DNA of 64,000 nucleotides. It comes from Pseudomonas sp. IB20. GTDB taxonomy: Bacteria > Pseudomonadota > Gammaproteobacteria > Pseudomonadales > Pseudomonadaceae. Shown here one piece after another: positions 53,601 to 62,877 of the stretch. The notes below the pieces were generated by a model that searched no databases, was not told the origin of the DNA, and saw nothing but the letters and a program-made list of their open reading frames with translations. The DNA lies in contig NZ_CP046103.1 of NCBI RefSeq assembly GCF_009707325.1, positions 186,001 through 250,000 on the forward strand. The letters are read 5' to 3'. A program made the translations under genes and the position numbers. Each line of letters begins with the position of its first letter. The first letter of the stretch is position 1.

Positions 53601-54245
53601 TCAGCGTTTGTTAAGCACTCGCGCCAACCGATCCCCGCCCAACTGAATCACCGCCACCAGAATCACCAGCAGCACGATCACCGTCAGCATGATCTGCGTA
53701 TCAAAACGCTGGTAGCCATAACGGTAGGCAATATCACCCAAGCCGCCCGCGCCAATCGCACCGGCCATGGCCGATGAGTTGATCATTGTCACCAACGTAA
53801 TCGTGAACCCGCCAACGATGCCCGGCAGCGCCTCCGGCAACAGCACATGCCAGATGATGTGCCAGCGGCGGCAGCCCATGGCTTGCGCGGCTTCGATCAA
53901 GCCGTGGTCGACCTCACGCAGGCTCACTTCGCCAATGCGCGCGAAGAACGGCGTGGCGGCGATGGTCAGCGGCACTACAGCCGCCCACACACCATAGGTC
54001 GTGCCGACGATCAGTCGGGTAAACGGGATCAGCGCCACCATCAGGATCAAAAACGGAATGGAGCGGAACAGGTTGACGAATGCGCCCAGCACGCGGTTCA
54101 GCGCGGGTGCCTGATAGATGCCGCCTTTGTCGCTGGTGACCAAAAACACCGCCAACGGAATCCCCACCAACAACGCGATCAACGACGACACACCGACCAT
54201 CAACAAGGTGTCGATGGCGCCCTGCAATAAACGATCAAACCACAT
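53601..54245 (-). CDS. metI: Methionine ABC permease MetI, 214 aa
   Basis: This is the inner-membrane subunit of the MetNIQ importer for L/D-methionine and related sulfur compounds. ATG 54245 follows GGAGGT and yields [21 protein letters not shown]. Five membrane segments are seen, and the EAA loop reads [25 protein letters not shown]. Length matches E. coli MetI (217). It overlaps the end of metN by 11 bases. Confidence 0.93.
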   Translation of the reverse strand: MWFDRLLQGAIDTLLMVGVSSLIALLVGIPLAVFLVTSDKGGIYQAPALNRVLGAFVNLFRSIPFLILMVALIPFTRLIVGTTYGVWAAVVPLTIAATPFFARIGEVSLREVDHGLIEAAQAMGCRRWHIIWHVLLPEALPGIVGGFTITLVTMINSSAMAGAIGAGGLGDIAYRYGYQRFDTQIMLTVIVLLVILVAVIQLGGDRLARVLNKR

Positions 54246-55350
54246 AGCCCAGCACCTCCACCTGTTGCGCCCAACGCCCGGCAAGGGTGCGCAGTTCTTC
54301 GGCGTTGTGCGGTGAGCCACTCACCGCCAACAGCAATTGCCCCAGGGCATGCCCCTGGATCCGTTCTACGCCGCCTTGCAGCAAGCGCACGCGCCCGCCG
54401 AGGGCGTTGAACAACGCAGCCAGGTCGGGCTCATCGGCGGCGCTGCCGGTGAACTGCAGGCGCAGCACCAACGCCGCGTCGGCCGAGGTTTGGGTGCGTT
54501 GCAGACGGCTTTGCAGTTCTTCCGGCAGCCCGTGTTGCAGCGGCGCCAGCAACGTTTTGCTGACCTCGTGTTGCGGGTTGCCGAACACTTGCCACACCGG
54601 GCCCTGCTCAACGATTCTGCCGTGTTCGAGCACCACCACGCGGTCGCAGATTTCGCGAATCACCGCCATTTCATGGGTGATCAACACGATGGTCAGGCCC
54701 AGGCGCTGGTTGATCTCGCGCAGCAGGCCGAGGATCGACTGAGTGGTCTCCGGGTCGAGGGCCGAGGTGGCTTCGTCGCATAGCAGGATCTGCGGGTCAT
54801 GCACCAGCGAACGGGCGATGCCCACGCGCTGTTTCTGGCCGCCGGAGAGCTGCGCCGGATAGGCCTTGTGCTTGTCCTGCAAGCCCACCAGTTCCAGCAG
54901 CTCGCGCACTTTTTGCTCGCGCTGCGGCTTGGGCACGCCGGCGACTTTCAGCGGCAGCTCGACGTTCTGCCAAACCGTTTTGGCCGACATCAAGTTGAAG
55001 TGCTGGAAGATCATGCCGATGCGCCGACGCAGCGCCACCAGGCGGTCTTCGTCGAATTCGCCGATGTCCACCTGATCGATCAACACCCGCCCGCTGCTGG
55101 GCTGTTCCAGGCGGTTGATGGTGCGGATCAGCGAGGACTTACCGGCGCCGCTGCGGCCGATGATGCCGAACACTTCGCCGCGCTGGATAGCAAGGTCGAT
55201 GCCTTGCAGTGCATGCACAGTGCCGTCATAGGTTTTGCCCAGGTTGATAAAGCGCACATGGGCGCGGTTCAAATCCGGGTGCAGCTCGGTCTGCTCGGCG
55301 TCCCTGGGCGGTAAACCCAGGTCGCGCAGTTGAGTGTTGGCGGCGGTCAT
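54235..55350 (-). CDS. metN: Methionine ABC ATPase MetN, 371 aa
   Basis: Walker [11 protein letters not shown]-loop IFQHFNLM, signature LSGGQKQR, Walker [15 protein letters not shown] and switch LITHEMAVI are intact. The last 100 residues form the NIL domain ([26 protein letters not shown]), which in E. coli binds methionine and inhibits transport. The N-terminus has about 28 extra residues before [11 protein letters not shown]. The start overlaps the metQ stop. Confidence 0.95.
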   Translation of the reverse strand: MTAANTQLRDLGLPPRDAEQTELHPDLNRAHVRFINLGKTYDGTVHALQGIDLAIQRGEVFGIIGRSGAGKSSLIRTINRLEQPSSGRVLIDQVDIGEFDEDRLVALRRRIGMIFQHFNLMSAKTVWQNVELPLKVAGVPKPQREQKVRELLELVGLQDKHKAYPAQLSGGQKQRVGIARSLVHDPQILLCDEATSALDPETTQSILGLLREINQRLGLTIVLITHEMAVIREICDRVVVLEHGRIVEQGPVWQVFGNPQHEVSKTLLAPLQHGLPEELQSRLQRTQTSADAALVLRLQFTGSAADEPDLAALFNALGGRVRLLQGGVERIQGHALGQLLLAVSGSPHNAEELRTLAGRWAQQVEVLGYVV

Positions 55351-56162
55351 TTTTTATCTTCCCAGCCCACTTGGTAGAGCTTGCCGAGGGATTTATCCAA
55401 CGCGGCACGCACTACTGGCGAGTGCTGGTAGATGTCGACGAACTTGATCACGCGCGGGTCGGTTTTGCTTTTAGGCTGGATTACAAATTGAATCACGTAT
55501 TCCGGGTGGTCGAGGCCGTCGAACAGCAGCGCCGACTCGGCATCGAAGGTCTTGGACAGGCGGATATACGCCGGGTAGCCCTGCACCAGGTCAGCGTCGT
55601 CATAGGCGCGTACCAGTTGTACGGCTTCCACCTGCAGAATCTTGATCTTTTTCGGGTTGGCGACGATGTCTTCTTCGGTGGCCTTGTAGCCCACGCCCGG
55701 CGTGAGGGTGATCAGCCCGGCCTTGGCCAGCAGTTGCAGGCCGCGGCCGCTGTTGATCGGGTCGTTGGCGATTGCCACGCTGGCGCCTTGGGGCAGGTCA
55801 TTGAAGCTTTTGTACTTCTTCGAATACAGCCCGACGTTGTTGATGATGCCCGGCGCGTACGGCACCAAGTCAAAACCGGCGGCGGCCTTGGCGTTTTCCA
55901 GGAACGGGATGTGCTGGAAGTAGTTCACGTCGATATCGCCGGCGGCCAGGCTGACGTTGGGCGCGATCCAGTCGGTGAATTCCACCAGCTCGACCTTCAG
56001 GCCCTGCTTGCCGGCCTCGGCGACGGCGGCTTCCAGAGGAATCGCGAAGGCGGGGGTGGTGCCGACTTTTAACGGTGCATCGGCGGCAAACACTGCCGAG
56101 CTGAATAAACCGAGGGCCAGGGCCAGTGCTTTGACTGGGTGGGTGAGCAGTGTCTTTTTCAT
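55347..56162 (-). CDS. metQ: Methionine-binding protein MetQ, 271 aa
   Basis: This is the binding protein of the adjacent MetNI. The signal peptide ends [10 protein letters not shown]; no lipobox cysteine is present, unlike E. coli MetQ. Motifs are [29 protein letters not shown] and [23 protein letters not shown]. It is a paralogue of the orphan at 39509-40291, with clear sequence differences. The metQ-metN-metI genes overlap, indicating one transcript starting near 56170-56210. Confidence 0.93.
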   Translation of the reverse strand: MKKTLLTHPVKALALALGLFSSAVFAADAPLKVGTTPAFAIPLEAAVAEAGKQGLKVELVEFTDWIAPNVSLAAGDIDVNYFQHIPFLENAKAAAGFDLVPYAPGIINNVGLYSKKYKSFNDLPQGASVAIANDPINSGRGLQLLAKAGLITLTPGVGYKATEEDIVANPKKIKILQVEAVQLVRAYDDADLVQGYPAYIRLSKTFDAESALLFDGLDHPEYVIQFVIQPKSKTDPRVIKFVDIYQHSPVVRAALDKSLGKLYQVGWEDKK

Positions 56163-56210
56163 AATGGTTTTCCAGTCATAAGGGGGTTAGTTAAGAACAA
56201 TGCGGTCTAC

Positions 56211-56298
56211 TGTGGGAGCTGGCTTGCCTGCGATAGCGGTCTGTCAGGCACAAATTTTTAGCTGATCTACTGCTATCGCAAGCAAGCCCGCTCCCACA
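56211..56298. repeat. REP inverted repeat between metQ and the monooxygenase gene
   Basis: TGTGGGAGC at 56211-56219 and GCTCCCACA at 56290-56298 are outer arms. GCGATAGC (56230-56237) and GCTATCGC (56272-56279) are inner arms. The element separates the metQ operon from the upstream genes on the same strand. Confidence 0.88.
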
Positions 56299-56306
56299 TT
56301 TTTTGA

Positions 56307-57659
56307 TTAGTGACGGTAGGTAGAACCGGTGTGTTGTTCGGGTAAGCGAGCGGAGCCCTGGAACACTTTTTCGCGCAGCGTTCCCTGCTCGTAAGCGGTC
56401 TTGTACGACCCCCGACGCTGCAACTCCGGCACCACCAGGTCGATAAAGTCCACATAGCTTTCTGGCGTCACAATGCGCGTGAGGTTGAAGCCATCCAGCC
56501 CGGTTTCACTGACCCACGATTCCAGCTCATCGGCGACCTGTTCGGGCGAGCCGACCAAGGTGATATAGCGCCCGCCGAGGGCGTGCTGTTCGAGCAATTT
56601 GCGCCGGGTCCAGTCGTTGTTCTGCAGGTTCTTGGTGGCCGACTGGATCGCGTTGCTCTTCACGTACTGGATCGGTTCATCGATCTCGTATTGGGCAAAA
56701 TCAATCGCCGTCGATGCCGAGAAATGCGCCACACCGGCCTCCGGGCTGGCATAGCTCAGGTACTCGGCGTGCTTGGCCCAGGCCAGCGCTTCGGTGGCAC
56801 CCACGATCACGTTGAGGCCCATGAACACCTTGATGTCCTCCGGGTTACGCCCGGCCTCGACCGCGCTGGCGCGCACCTTGTCCACTTGGGCCTTGGTCGC
56901 GGCCTTGTTCTGGCCGCTGATGAACACGCACTCGGCATGCTGGCCGGCGAACAGCAAGCCCCGCTCTGAACTGCCGGCCTGGAACAGCACCGGCGTGCGT
57001 TGCGGCGACGGCTCGCAGAGGTGATAACCCTCGACCTGATAGAACTCGCCGTGGTGTTCGACCTTGTGCACCTTGCCCGGCTGCGCATAGACCCGTTGTT
57101 GCGGATCGTTGATGACCGCGTCGTCTTCCCAGCTGCCTTCCCAGAGTTTGTACAGCACCTGGAGGTATTCATCGGCCTGGTCGTAGCGCCGGTCATGCTC
57201 AACCTGTTCGGTCAGGCCCATGGCCTTGGCGGCACTGTCGAGGTAGCCGGTGACGATGTTCCAGCCGACCCGGCCACGGCTCAGGTGGTCGAGGGTGGAC
57301 ATCCGCCGGGCGAACAGATACGGCGGCTCGTAGGTGAGGTTGGCGGTGAGGCCGAAGCCAAGATTTTTGGTGACGGCGGCCATGGCCGAGACCAGCAGCA
57401 GTGGGTCATTGACCGGCAGTTGGATCGATTCTTTGAGCGGCACGTCGATGGAGTTCTGGTAAACGTCGTACACGCCGACGATGTCGGCGATAAACAAACC
57501 ATCGAATAGCCCGCGTTCGAGGGTTTGCGCCAGGTCAGTCCAGTACTCGACGGTTTTGTACTGCGTCGAGGTGTCCCGTGGATGCGTCCACAGGCCGTGG
57601 TTGATGTGCCCGATGCAGTTCATGTTGAAGGCATTGAGCAGGATTTTTTTCTTCGCCAT
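56307..57659 (-). CDS. FMN-dependent monooxygenase (NtaA/SnaA/DszA family), 450 aa
   Basis: This is a bacterial-luciferase-like two-component flavin monooxygenase of the NtaA/SnaA/SoxA(DszA) group. The start MAKKKILLNAFNMNCIGHINHGLWTHPRD is diagnostic, followed by VGVYDVYQNSIDVPLKESIQLPVNDP and RVGWNIVTGYLDSAAKAMG. It needs reduced FMN from a separate reductase, not present nearby. In this genomic setting (sfnB, metNIQ, tcyJLN) cleavage of an organosulfur compound is likely. Its ATG directly follows the stop of the upstream gene. Confidence 0.9.
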   Translation of the reverse strand: MAKKKILLNAFNMNCIGHINHGLWTHPRDTSTQYKTVEYWTDLAQTLERGLFDGLFIADIVGVYDVYQNSIDVPLKESIQLPVNDPLLLVSAMAAVTKNLGFGLTANLTYEPPYLFARRMSTLDHLSRGRVGWNIVTGYLDSAAKAMGLTEQVEHDRRYDQADEYLQVLYKLWEGSWEDDAVINDPQQRVYAQPGKVHKVEHHGEFYQVEGYHLCEPSPQRTPVLFQAGSSERGLLFAGQHAECVFISGQNKAATKAQVDKVRASAVEAGRNPEDIKVFMGLNVIVGATEALAWAKHAEYLSYASPEAGVAHFSASTAIDFAQYEIDEPIQYVKSNAIQSATKNLQNNDWTRRKLLEQHALGGRYITLVGSPEQVADELESWVSETGLDGFNLTRIVTPESYVDFIDLVVPELQRRGSYKTAYEQGTLREKVFQGSARLPEQHTGSTYRH

Positions 57660-58853
57660 TTAGAGGGTCCCCCGCAGTGGCGGGTTTTCATCATTGAGGT
57701 AGTAATTGCCCACCGCGTGGTACTTCCAGCGCACCGGGTCGTGCAGGGTATGCACGCGGGCGTTGCGCCAGTGGCGATCGAGGCCGTGTTCGGCCAAGGT
57801 CGCCTGGCTGCCGGCGAGTTCGAACAAGGTGCTGCCGGCGGCCAGCGAGATCTCGGTGCTCAGTGCGCGCGCTTCGGCGACGGCAATGGACGCGGCGGCA
57901 ACGGTCTCGGCCGTGCTGTCGGCCTGGGCGCGGTCGAGGAATTCGCCCGAGCGTTCCAGCAACGCTTGCGCCGCGTGAAGGCGGATGCTCAGGTGGCCGA
58001 AGCTTTTGAGCGTCAACGGGTCTTCGGTGGCCTTGTCGTTGCCGGAATCGATCCACGGGCGGGTCTTGGTGCGCACAAAGTGCAGCGCGTCCTCGAAGGC
58101 GGCGCGGGCGATGCCGGTGTCGATGGCGGCGTGAAGGATCTGCGCCAGCGGGCCGACGGTGGTCGGGCGCTCGAAGGCGCTCTGGAACGGGATCACGTCT
58201 TGCGCTGCGACCCACACGTTGTCGAACACCACCGAGCCGCTGCCGGTGGTGCGCTGGCCGAAGCCGCTCCAGTCGTCGATTACGCTCAGGCCTTCGCTGT
58301 CACGGGGCACAAACGCCAGTTGCTGCACGCCGTGTTCATCCACCACCGAGGTGGGGATGCGTTGGGCGTAGATGGCGCCGGTGGAGTAGAACTTGCGGCC
58401 GGTGATGCGAAAACCGTCACCGTCGCGGGTGATTTTGGTCACGCGGTCGTGAGCGGTTTTGGTGCCCAGCTCCGCCAAGGCATTGCCGAAACGTTGGCCG
58501 GCAAGCACTTCGGCATACAGGCGTTTTTGCTGCGCCGGGCTGCCATTCACGCGCAGCACTTCCAGGGCGTAGAAGTGGTTTTGCGGGATCTGGCCCAGCG
58601 ACGCATCCGCTTGGGCAATCAACGCAATAACCTTGGCCAGGATGACGTTGGACACACCGGCACCGCCGTGCTCCTTCGGTACGCTGATGCCCCACAGGCC
58701 GGAGCGCGAAAACACGTCCAGCTCGGGCAGCGGCAGGCGACGTTCGCGGTCGCGCTGGGCGCTGTCGCGACGGAAATCTTCGGCCAGGTCGCTGGCGACA
58801 ATGAGGGCTTGTTCGTCGCTGGTGATGACCGCGACGTTAGGGGAAAAAGTCAT
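57660..58853 (-). CDS. SfnB-family sulfur acquisition flavoprotein 1, 397 aa
   Basis: This is an acyl-CoA-dehydrogenase-fold protein of the SfnB type. Typical segments are ISVPKEHGGAGVSNVILAKVIALIAQADASLGQIPQNHF, RITGRKFYSTGAIYAQ, DDWSGFGQRTTGSGSVVFDNV and the C-terminal DRHWRNARVHTLHDPVRWKYHAVG. SfnB-type enzymes are needed for use of dimethyl sulfone-derived and similar sulfur sources in P. putida. The stop abuts the monooxygenase start, so the products probably act in one pathway. It is a paralogue of the next gene. Confidence 0.9.
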   Translation of the reverse strand: MTFSPNVAVITSDEQALIVASDLAEDFRRDSAQRDRERRLPLPELDVFSRSGLWGISVPKEHGGAGVSNVILAKVIALIAQADASLGQIPQNHFYALEVLRVNGSPAQQKRLYAEVLAGQRFGNALAELGTKTAHDRVTKITRDGDGFRITGRKFYSTGAIYAQRIPTSVVDEHGVQQLAFVPRDSEGLSVIDDWSGFGQRTTGSGSVVFDNVWVAAQDVIPFQSAFERPTTVGPLAQILHAAIDTGIARAAFEDALHFVRTKTRPWIDSGNDKATEDPLTLKSFGHLSIRLHAAQALLERSGEFLDRAQADSTAETVAAASIAVAEARALSTEISLAAGSTLFELAGSQATLAEHGLDRHWRNARVHTLHDPVRWKYHAVGNYYLNDENPPLRGTL

Positions 58854-58884
58854 AAGTTTCTCCAGAGGTCTGGTCAGAGGTCGG

Positions 58885-60126
58885 TCAGATCCAGGAATGT
58901 CGAGCAGGCAAAGTGCCGTTCAGTCGATAAGCGCCCACGGCGTGGTACTTCCAGCGCACCGGGTCGTGCAGGGTGTGCACCCGGGCGTTGCGCCAGTGGC
59001 GGTCAAGGTTGAATTCAGCGAGGGTGGCGCGGCTGCCGGCCAGTTCGAAGAGCTTTTCGCTGACCAGCAACGACACTTCAGTGGTCAGCACTTTCGCCTC
59101 GGCCACGGCAATCGAAGCCCGCGCAGCGGATTGCGCGGTGATCGGCGCGGCACTGACCTCGTCCAGCACCTTGCCGGCCTTGCGCAACAGGGCTTCGGCG
59201 GCGTGCAGTTCGATTTTCAGCTTGCCGATGTCGGCGATTACATACAAATCATCACTGGCGCGTTCGACCTTGGCGTCGATCCACGGGCGTGAGCGTTCAC
59301 GCACGAATGCGATGGTGTCATCGAGCGCGCCACGGGCGATGCCGGCGTCGATGGCGGCCTGGATCAATTGCGAGACGGCGCCCTGGATATTCGGGCTTTC
59401 GCCGATGCGCCAGTTCTCCACTACCAGCTCCGCGTCCACCGGCACTCGGTCGAGCAGTACGGTGCCGCTGGCGGTGGTGCGTTGGCCAAAGCCCGACCAA
59501 TCGTCAACGATGCGCAGCCCTTCGCTGCCACGGCGCACAAAGGCCATGACCTGCTTGCCGTCATCGTTCAGCGCCTTGACCGCCACCCAATGGGCAAACA
59601 GCGCGCCGGTGGAATAGAACTTCTGGCCGCTGATCACGTAGCCGTCGCCTTCAGCGGTGATGCGCGCCTTGAGCTCCAGGGTGTTTTTAGTGCCGCGTTC
59701 CGGGCCGCCGTTGCCGATGCGCCAGCCGTCGAGGACGCTCTGGAACAGCTGCTTTTTCTGGCGTTCGGTGGCGGCGCCCTGCACCAGGTGCAGGATGCCG
59801 AAATGGTTCTGCGGGATCTGCCCCAGGGCTGGGTCCGCCGCGCTGATGATCGCGAACACGTCGGCCAAGGTGGTGAAAGACACCTGTGGGCCGCCGTATT
59901 CACGGGGAATGGAAATACTGCCCAACCCGCTGCGGGTAAATTGTTCGATTTGTGCCCATGGCAGCTTGCGCTGCTGGTCGCGCTTGGCCGCTTGCAGGCG
60001 CGCGGCCTGGGCCAATTCATGGGCTGCGCTCAACGCTTGCGCGTCGTTGCGCAGCACAGCGGCCGGCAACAGCAATGGGGCTACATCCAGATCACTCTGG
60101 GGGGGTGTTAGAGCCAAGTTAGACAT
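58885..60126 (-). CDS. SfnB-family sulfur acquisition flavoprotein 2, 413 aa
   Basis: This is a second SfnB-type protein, 31 bases upstream of the first. Segments are ISIPREYGGPQVSFTTLADVFAIISAADPALGQIPQNHF, VISGQKFYSTGALFAHW, DDWSGFGQRTTASGTVLLDRV and the shared DRHWRNARVHTLHDPVRWKYHAVGAY end. It is the first gene of the three-gene unit. ATG 60126 follows AAGGAGCGG. The two paralogues differ in many places, so they may treat different substrates. Confidence 0.9.
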   Translation of the reverse strand: MSNLALTPPQSDLDVAPLLLPAAVLRNDAQALSAAHELAQAARLQAAKRDQQRKLPWAQIEQFTRSGLGSISIPREYGGPQVSFTTLADVFAIISAADPALGQIPQNHFGILHLVQGAATERQKKQLFQSVLDGWRIGNGGPERGTKNTLELKARITAEGDGYVISGQKFYSTGALFAHWVAVKALNDDGKQVMAFVRRGSEGLRIVDDWSGFGQRTTASGTVLLDRVPVDAELVVENWRIGESPNIQGAVSQLIQAAIDAGIARGALDDTIAFVRERSRPWIDAKVERASDDLYVIADIGKLKIELHAAEALLRKAGKVLDEVSAAPITAQSAARASIAVAEAKVLTTEVSLLVSEKLFELAGSRATLAEFNLDRHWRNARVHTLHDPVRWKYHAVGAYRLNGTLPARHSWI

Positions 60127-60313
60127 CAGCGCCGCTCCTTGGCTGCACGTAATGCCCTGGCGTTATGCATCGGGGTAATTCTGACCATACCGACCTCGCA
60201 TTCAATGAAATAGAAACAGAAAAATCAGAGATGTCCGGTGGTCCGGTGCATATACCCTAAGCGCGTTAAATTTTTAAATAAACTAACTTATAGGAATATG
60301 CATAGAAGGGCTG
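60127..60313 (-). promoter_or_regulatory. sfnB promoter region
   Basis: The part at 60260-60303 is strongly AT-rich (TTAAATTTTTAAATAAAC), like the regions before other sulfur genes. A GG-N10-GC sigma-54 pattern was searched by eye on the minus strand and not found. The region also contains the 3' end of the neighbouring gene's transcript. Confidence 0.45.
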
Positions 60314-61099
60314 TCACCCAGGTTCGCACGGTGAACCGGGTTGGCGCGGTTGGTAGGTCGACGCGGCCCTGGCCGGACGGGGCGGCGTCTGTGGAGAGCA
60401 GGTGGCAATGGTCAGGCTGCGCACCGGTGCCCAGCGTGAATTATTACCGACACGGTCAAGGATGCAGTACGTCACGTCCAGGCGGCTGTCGTCGCCCGCT
60501 TCGATGATCACCGTTGAGGGCACCCATACGTGTACCGCCAGGCCGACGCCTTTGGCTTGGATTGTCGGCAGGTCCAGACGCACGTCACCCCACCGCAGGG
60601 TAATGGCGTCGCCGCTTGCCATATTCAGGTACGGCTCGATGGTCAGCGGAATACCGCGCCGTACCTGGCTGCCATTGATGCCGTAGCGTCGGATCGTGTC
60701 GGGCAGGCTCACAGGCGCGAGGTTCTGGTTTTCGTCGCGCAAGAGCGCCGAAGGCTGGCCCCCTGGGTAGTTGGTTTTTACCTGCACGTGCGTGATGGCT
60801 GAGCATGCCGGGCCGTGGCCGATCTGCATGACTTGGTAGTGAACCTGCGCCAGTCCGTCCAGCACAAAACTTTCCGGAACCCGCAGGCGTGTGGGTGTGC
60901 CGATTTTGCACGCGGTCACACGCCGAGCGTCGGCAAAGCAGTTGTTCCAGAACAACTCGATCAGGTCGCCTTCCTCCATGCCGGGGTAGGGGGCGATGTC
61001 CACCTGCAGTTGGGTGGCGGCGAGGGCATTGATGCCATGTGGATGAGCCTGTGGCAGGGTCGGGGCGGTGAGCAGGGCCGGGGTTGCAGTGCGCGTCAT
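60314..61099 (-). CDS. Hypothetical beta-rich protein, 261 aa
   Basis: ATG 61099 follows AAGGAG. There is no signal peptide or membrane segment. Two sections with the pattern PYPGMEEGDLIELFWNN and EPYLNMASGDAITLRWGD look like repeated Ig-like beta modules seen in large pseudomonad surface proteins and in small stand-alone relatives. The end is Pro/Arg-rich (TPPRPARAASTYQPRQPG) and probably disordered. It sits between the sfnB unit and tcyN on the same strand without clear functional connection. The role is unknown. Confidence 0.7.
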   Translation of the reverse strand: MTRTATPALLTAPTLPQAHPHGINALAATQLQVDIAPYPGMEEGDLIELFWNNCFADARRVTACKIGTPTRLRVPESFVLDGLAQVHYQVMQIGHGPACSAITHVQVKTNYPGGQPSALLRDENQNLAPVSLPDTIRRYGINGSQVRRGIPLTIEPYLNMASGDAITLRWGDVRLDLPTIQAKGVGLAVHVWVPSTVIIEAGDDSRLDVTYCILDRVGNNSRWAPVRSLTIATCSPQTPPRPARAASTYQPRQPGSPCEPG

Positions 61100-61378
61100 A
61101 AGTAATCTCCTTGATGCAGCCAGCAGCAATCGTTCCGGCGCCCGTGGCGCGGTTGTGCGCAGGGTGCCGAAAGGAACGATTCAGTGAATAGCCGGGATAG
61201 GATCCAATCCTCTGGGCGCTAGATAAGAGGGTTGGCCGGGGGGCGTCAATGGCGGCAAAGGGCTAAACGGCGGGTTGGGGTAGATTCAGACGAGTCTGAC
61301 GAGGCGGGGGATTTTGAGGCGGGTACAGCGGTGATTTTTATGCGTTGCAATGAGGATTTCGTGTAGGAGCGGCTTATT
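61100..61378. other. Intergenic region upstream of the beta-rich protein
   Basis: These 279 bases hold the promoter side of the minus-strand gene. I see no gene and no clear operator. A short AT stretch (GTGATTTTTATGCG) lies at about 61331-61344. Confidence 0.35.
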
Positions 61379-61440
61379 GTGACGAGGGAGCTTGCACCCG
61401 CTGTGGGCCAGCCCAGCGGGAGCAAGCTCGCTCGCCACAG
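61379..61440. repeat. REP-type imperfect inverted repeat after tcyN
   Basis: TGTGACGAGGGAGCTTGCACCC at the left pairs imperfectly with GGGAGCAAGCTCGCTCGCCACA at the right. It lies 22 bases after the tcyN stop and may serve as its 3' end. Confidence 0.8.
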
Positions 61441-61461
61441 TGCGGGCCTGCTCTGAGGAAA

Positions 61462-62208
61462 TTAATGAGCCAGAAACTTGCTCAAGAACTGCTTGGTTCG
61501 TTCTTCCTTGGGGTTGGCAAACAACGCCTTGGCTTCGCCCTGTTCCACGATCACGCCCTTGTCGAAGAAGATCACCCGGTTGGCTACATCGCGGGCAAAG
61601 CTCATTTCGTGGGTGACGATAACCATGGTGCGGTTTTCTTCGGCCAGGCTGCGGATGGTCGCCAGCACTTCGCCGACCAACTCCGGGTCGAGGGCCGAGG
61701 TGGGTTCGTCGAACAGGATCACCTCCGGCTCCATGGCCAGTGCACGGGCAATCGCCACCCGCTGTTGCTGGCCGCCGGACAAGCGCCTCGGGTAAGACTC
61801 TTCTTTACCCGCCAGGCCGACTCTGGCCAGCAGTTTGCGACCCAGCGCAATCGCGGCCTCGCGCGGCATCTTCTTGACCACGATCGGGCCTTCGATGACG
61901 TTTTCCAGCGCGGTGCGGTGCGGGAACAAGTTGAAGTTCTGGAACACAAAACCCACGTGCTGGCGCAAGCGCCGCACCAGGCCTTGTTGCTGGTTGAGCG
62001 GCTTGTTGCTGTCGATCTCGATGTCACCCACCTTGATGCGGCCGCTGGTGGGTTCTTCGAGGAAATTCAGGCAGCGCAGGAAGGTGGTCTTGCCGGAACC
62101 GCTGGGGCCAATGATGGCGACCACTTCGCCCTCCTTGACCTCAAGGTCGATCCCGTTGAGCACCACCTGACCTTTGAATTGTTTGGTCAGTTTTTCAACC
62201 ACGATCAT
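61462..62208 (-). CDS. tcyN: Cystine ABC ATPase TcyN-like, 248 aa
   Basis: This is the ATP-binding subunit of the cystine/diaminopimelate-type importer. Walker [11 protein letters not shown]-loop [12 protein letters not shown], signature LSGGQQQR, Walker [15 protein letters not shown] and IVTHEMSFA are intact. It follows tcyL with 3 bases between. The tcyJ-tcyL-tcyN order with dcyD next to it matches the enterobacterial cystine cluster and PA0312-0314-like genes. Confidence 0.9.
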   Translation of the reverse strand: MIVVEKLTKQFKGQVVLNGIDLEVKEGEVVAIIGPSGSGKTTFLRCLNFLEEPTSGRIKVGDIEIDSNKPLNQQQGLVRRLRQHVGFVFQNFNLFPHRTALENVIEGPIVVKKMPREAAIALGRKLLARVGLAGKEESYPRRLSGGQQQRVAIARALAMEPEVILFDEPTSALDPELVGEVLATIRSLAEENRTMVIVTHEMSFARDVANRVIFFDKGVIVEQGEAKALFANPKEERTKQFLSKFLAH

Positions 62209-62211
62209 GCT

Positions 62212-62877
62212 TCAAGACTCCAGGTCATGCCGGTTGACCCGGTCTTCCAGACGATTTTGAAAATGCGCCAGGATGCTCGCCAGTACCCAGTAGATCAGAG
62301 CGGCGGACAGATACATGGTGAAAATTTCGAAGGTACGCGCCGACACCAGTTGCGCCTGGCGAAACAGCTCCGGCACCTGAATGGTGGCGGCCAGCGCCGT
62401 GTCCTTGACCAGCGAAATAAAGCTGTTGCCCAGCGGCGGCAGCGCGGTGCGCATCGCCTGCGGCAGGATGGCCCGGCGCAGGGTCTGCGCGCGGGTCATG
62501 CCGATACTGGCTGCCGCTTCCCACTGGCCGCGCTCGATGGAGCTGATCGCGGCGCGCAGGATTTCACAGGCATAAGCGGCCATGTTCAGCGAGAAGCCGA
62601 TCATGGCGGCCGGAATCGGGTCCAGCTCGATGCCCACTTGCGGCAAGCCGTAGTAGATCAAAAACAGCTGCACCAGCAAGGGCGTGCCGCGAAAGAACGA
62701 CACGTAGACGCGGGCAATCCAACTGACCAGCTTGAAGCGTGACAACCGCATCAGGGCCAGGCCGAAGCCCAGCAGCAGGCCGAAGAACATTCCGCCCAGG
62801 CTAAGAATCACCGTGTAGTACGCGCCCTTGAGCAGAAAGGGCGCGGAGCCCAGCGCGAGTTGGAAACCTGCTTCCAT
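62212..62877 (-). CDS. tcyL: Cystine ABC permease TcyL-like, 221 aa
   Basis: This is a HisM-type permease with about five membrane segments. FLLKGAYYTVILSLGGMFFGLLLGFGLALMRLS starts the protein, and FFRGTPLLVQLFLIYYGLPQVGIELDP and the EAA loop EAAASIGMTRAQTLRRAILPQAMR are conserved. Its ATG overlaps the tcyJ stop by 1 base (TAATG). Confidence 0.92.
   Translation of the reverse strand: MEAGFQLALGSAPFLLKGAYYTVILSLGGMFFGLLLGFGLALMRLSRFKLVSWIARVYVSFFRGTPLLVQLFLIYYGLPQVGIELDPIPAAMIGFSLNMAAYACEILRAAISSIERGQWEAAASIGMTRAQTLRRAILPQAMRTALPPLGNSFISLVKDTALAATIQVPELFRQAQLVSARTFEIFTMYLSAALIYWVLASILAHFQNRLEDRVNRHDLES

Noticed and set aside
57525..59012. Plus-strand open frame of 495 codons across the sfnB gene
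   Set aside because: It is antisense of a well-matched flavoprotein; Gly/Val/Ala-rich without motifs.
60127..60313. Sigma-54 promoter before sfnB
   Set aside because: SfnR-type control would predict a GG-N10-GC element, but none with the right spacing was found by eye.
61465..62742. Plus-strand open frame of 425 codons across tcyN and tcyL
   Set aside because: It is antisense to two genes with complete ABC motifs.
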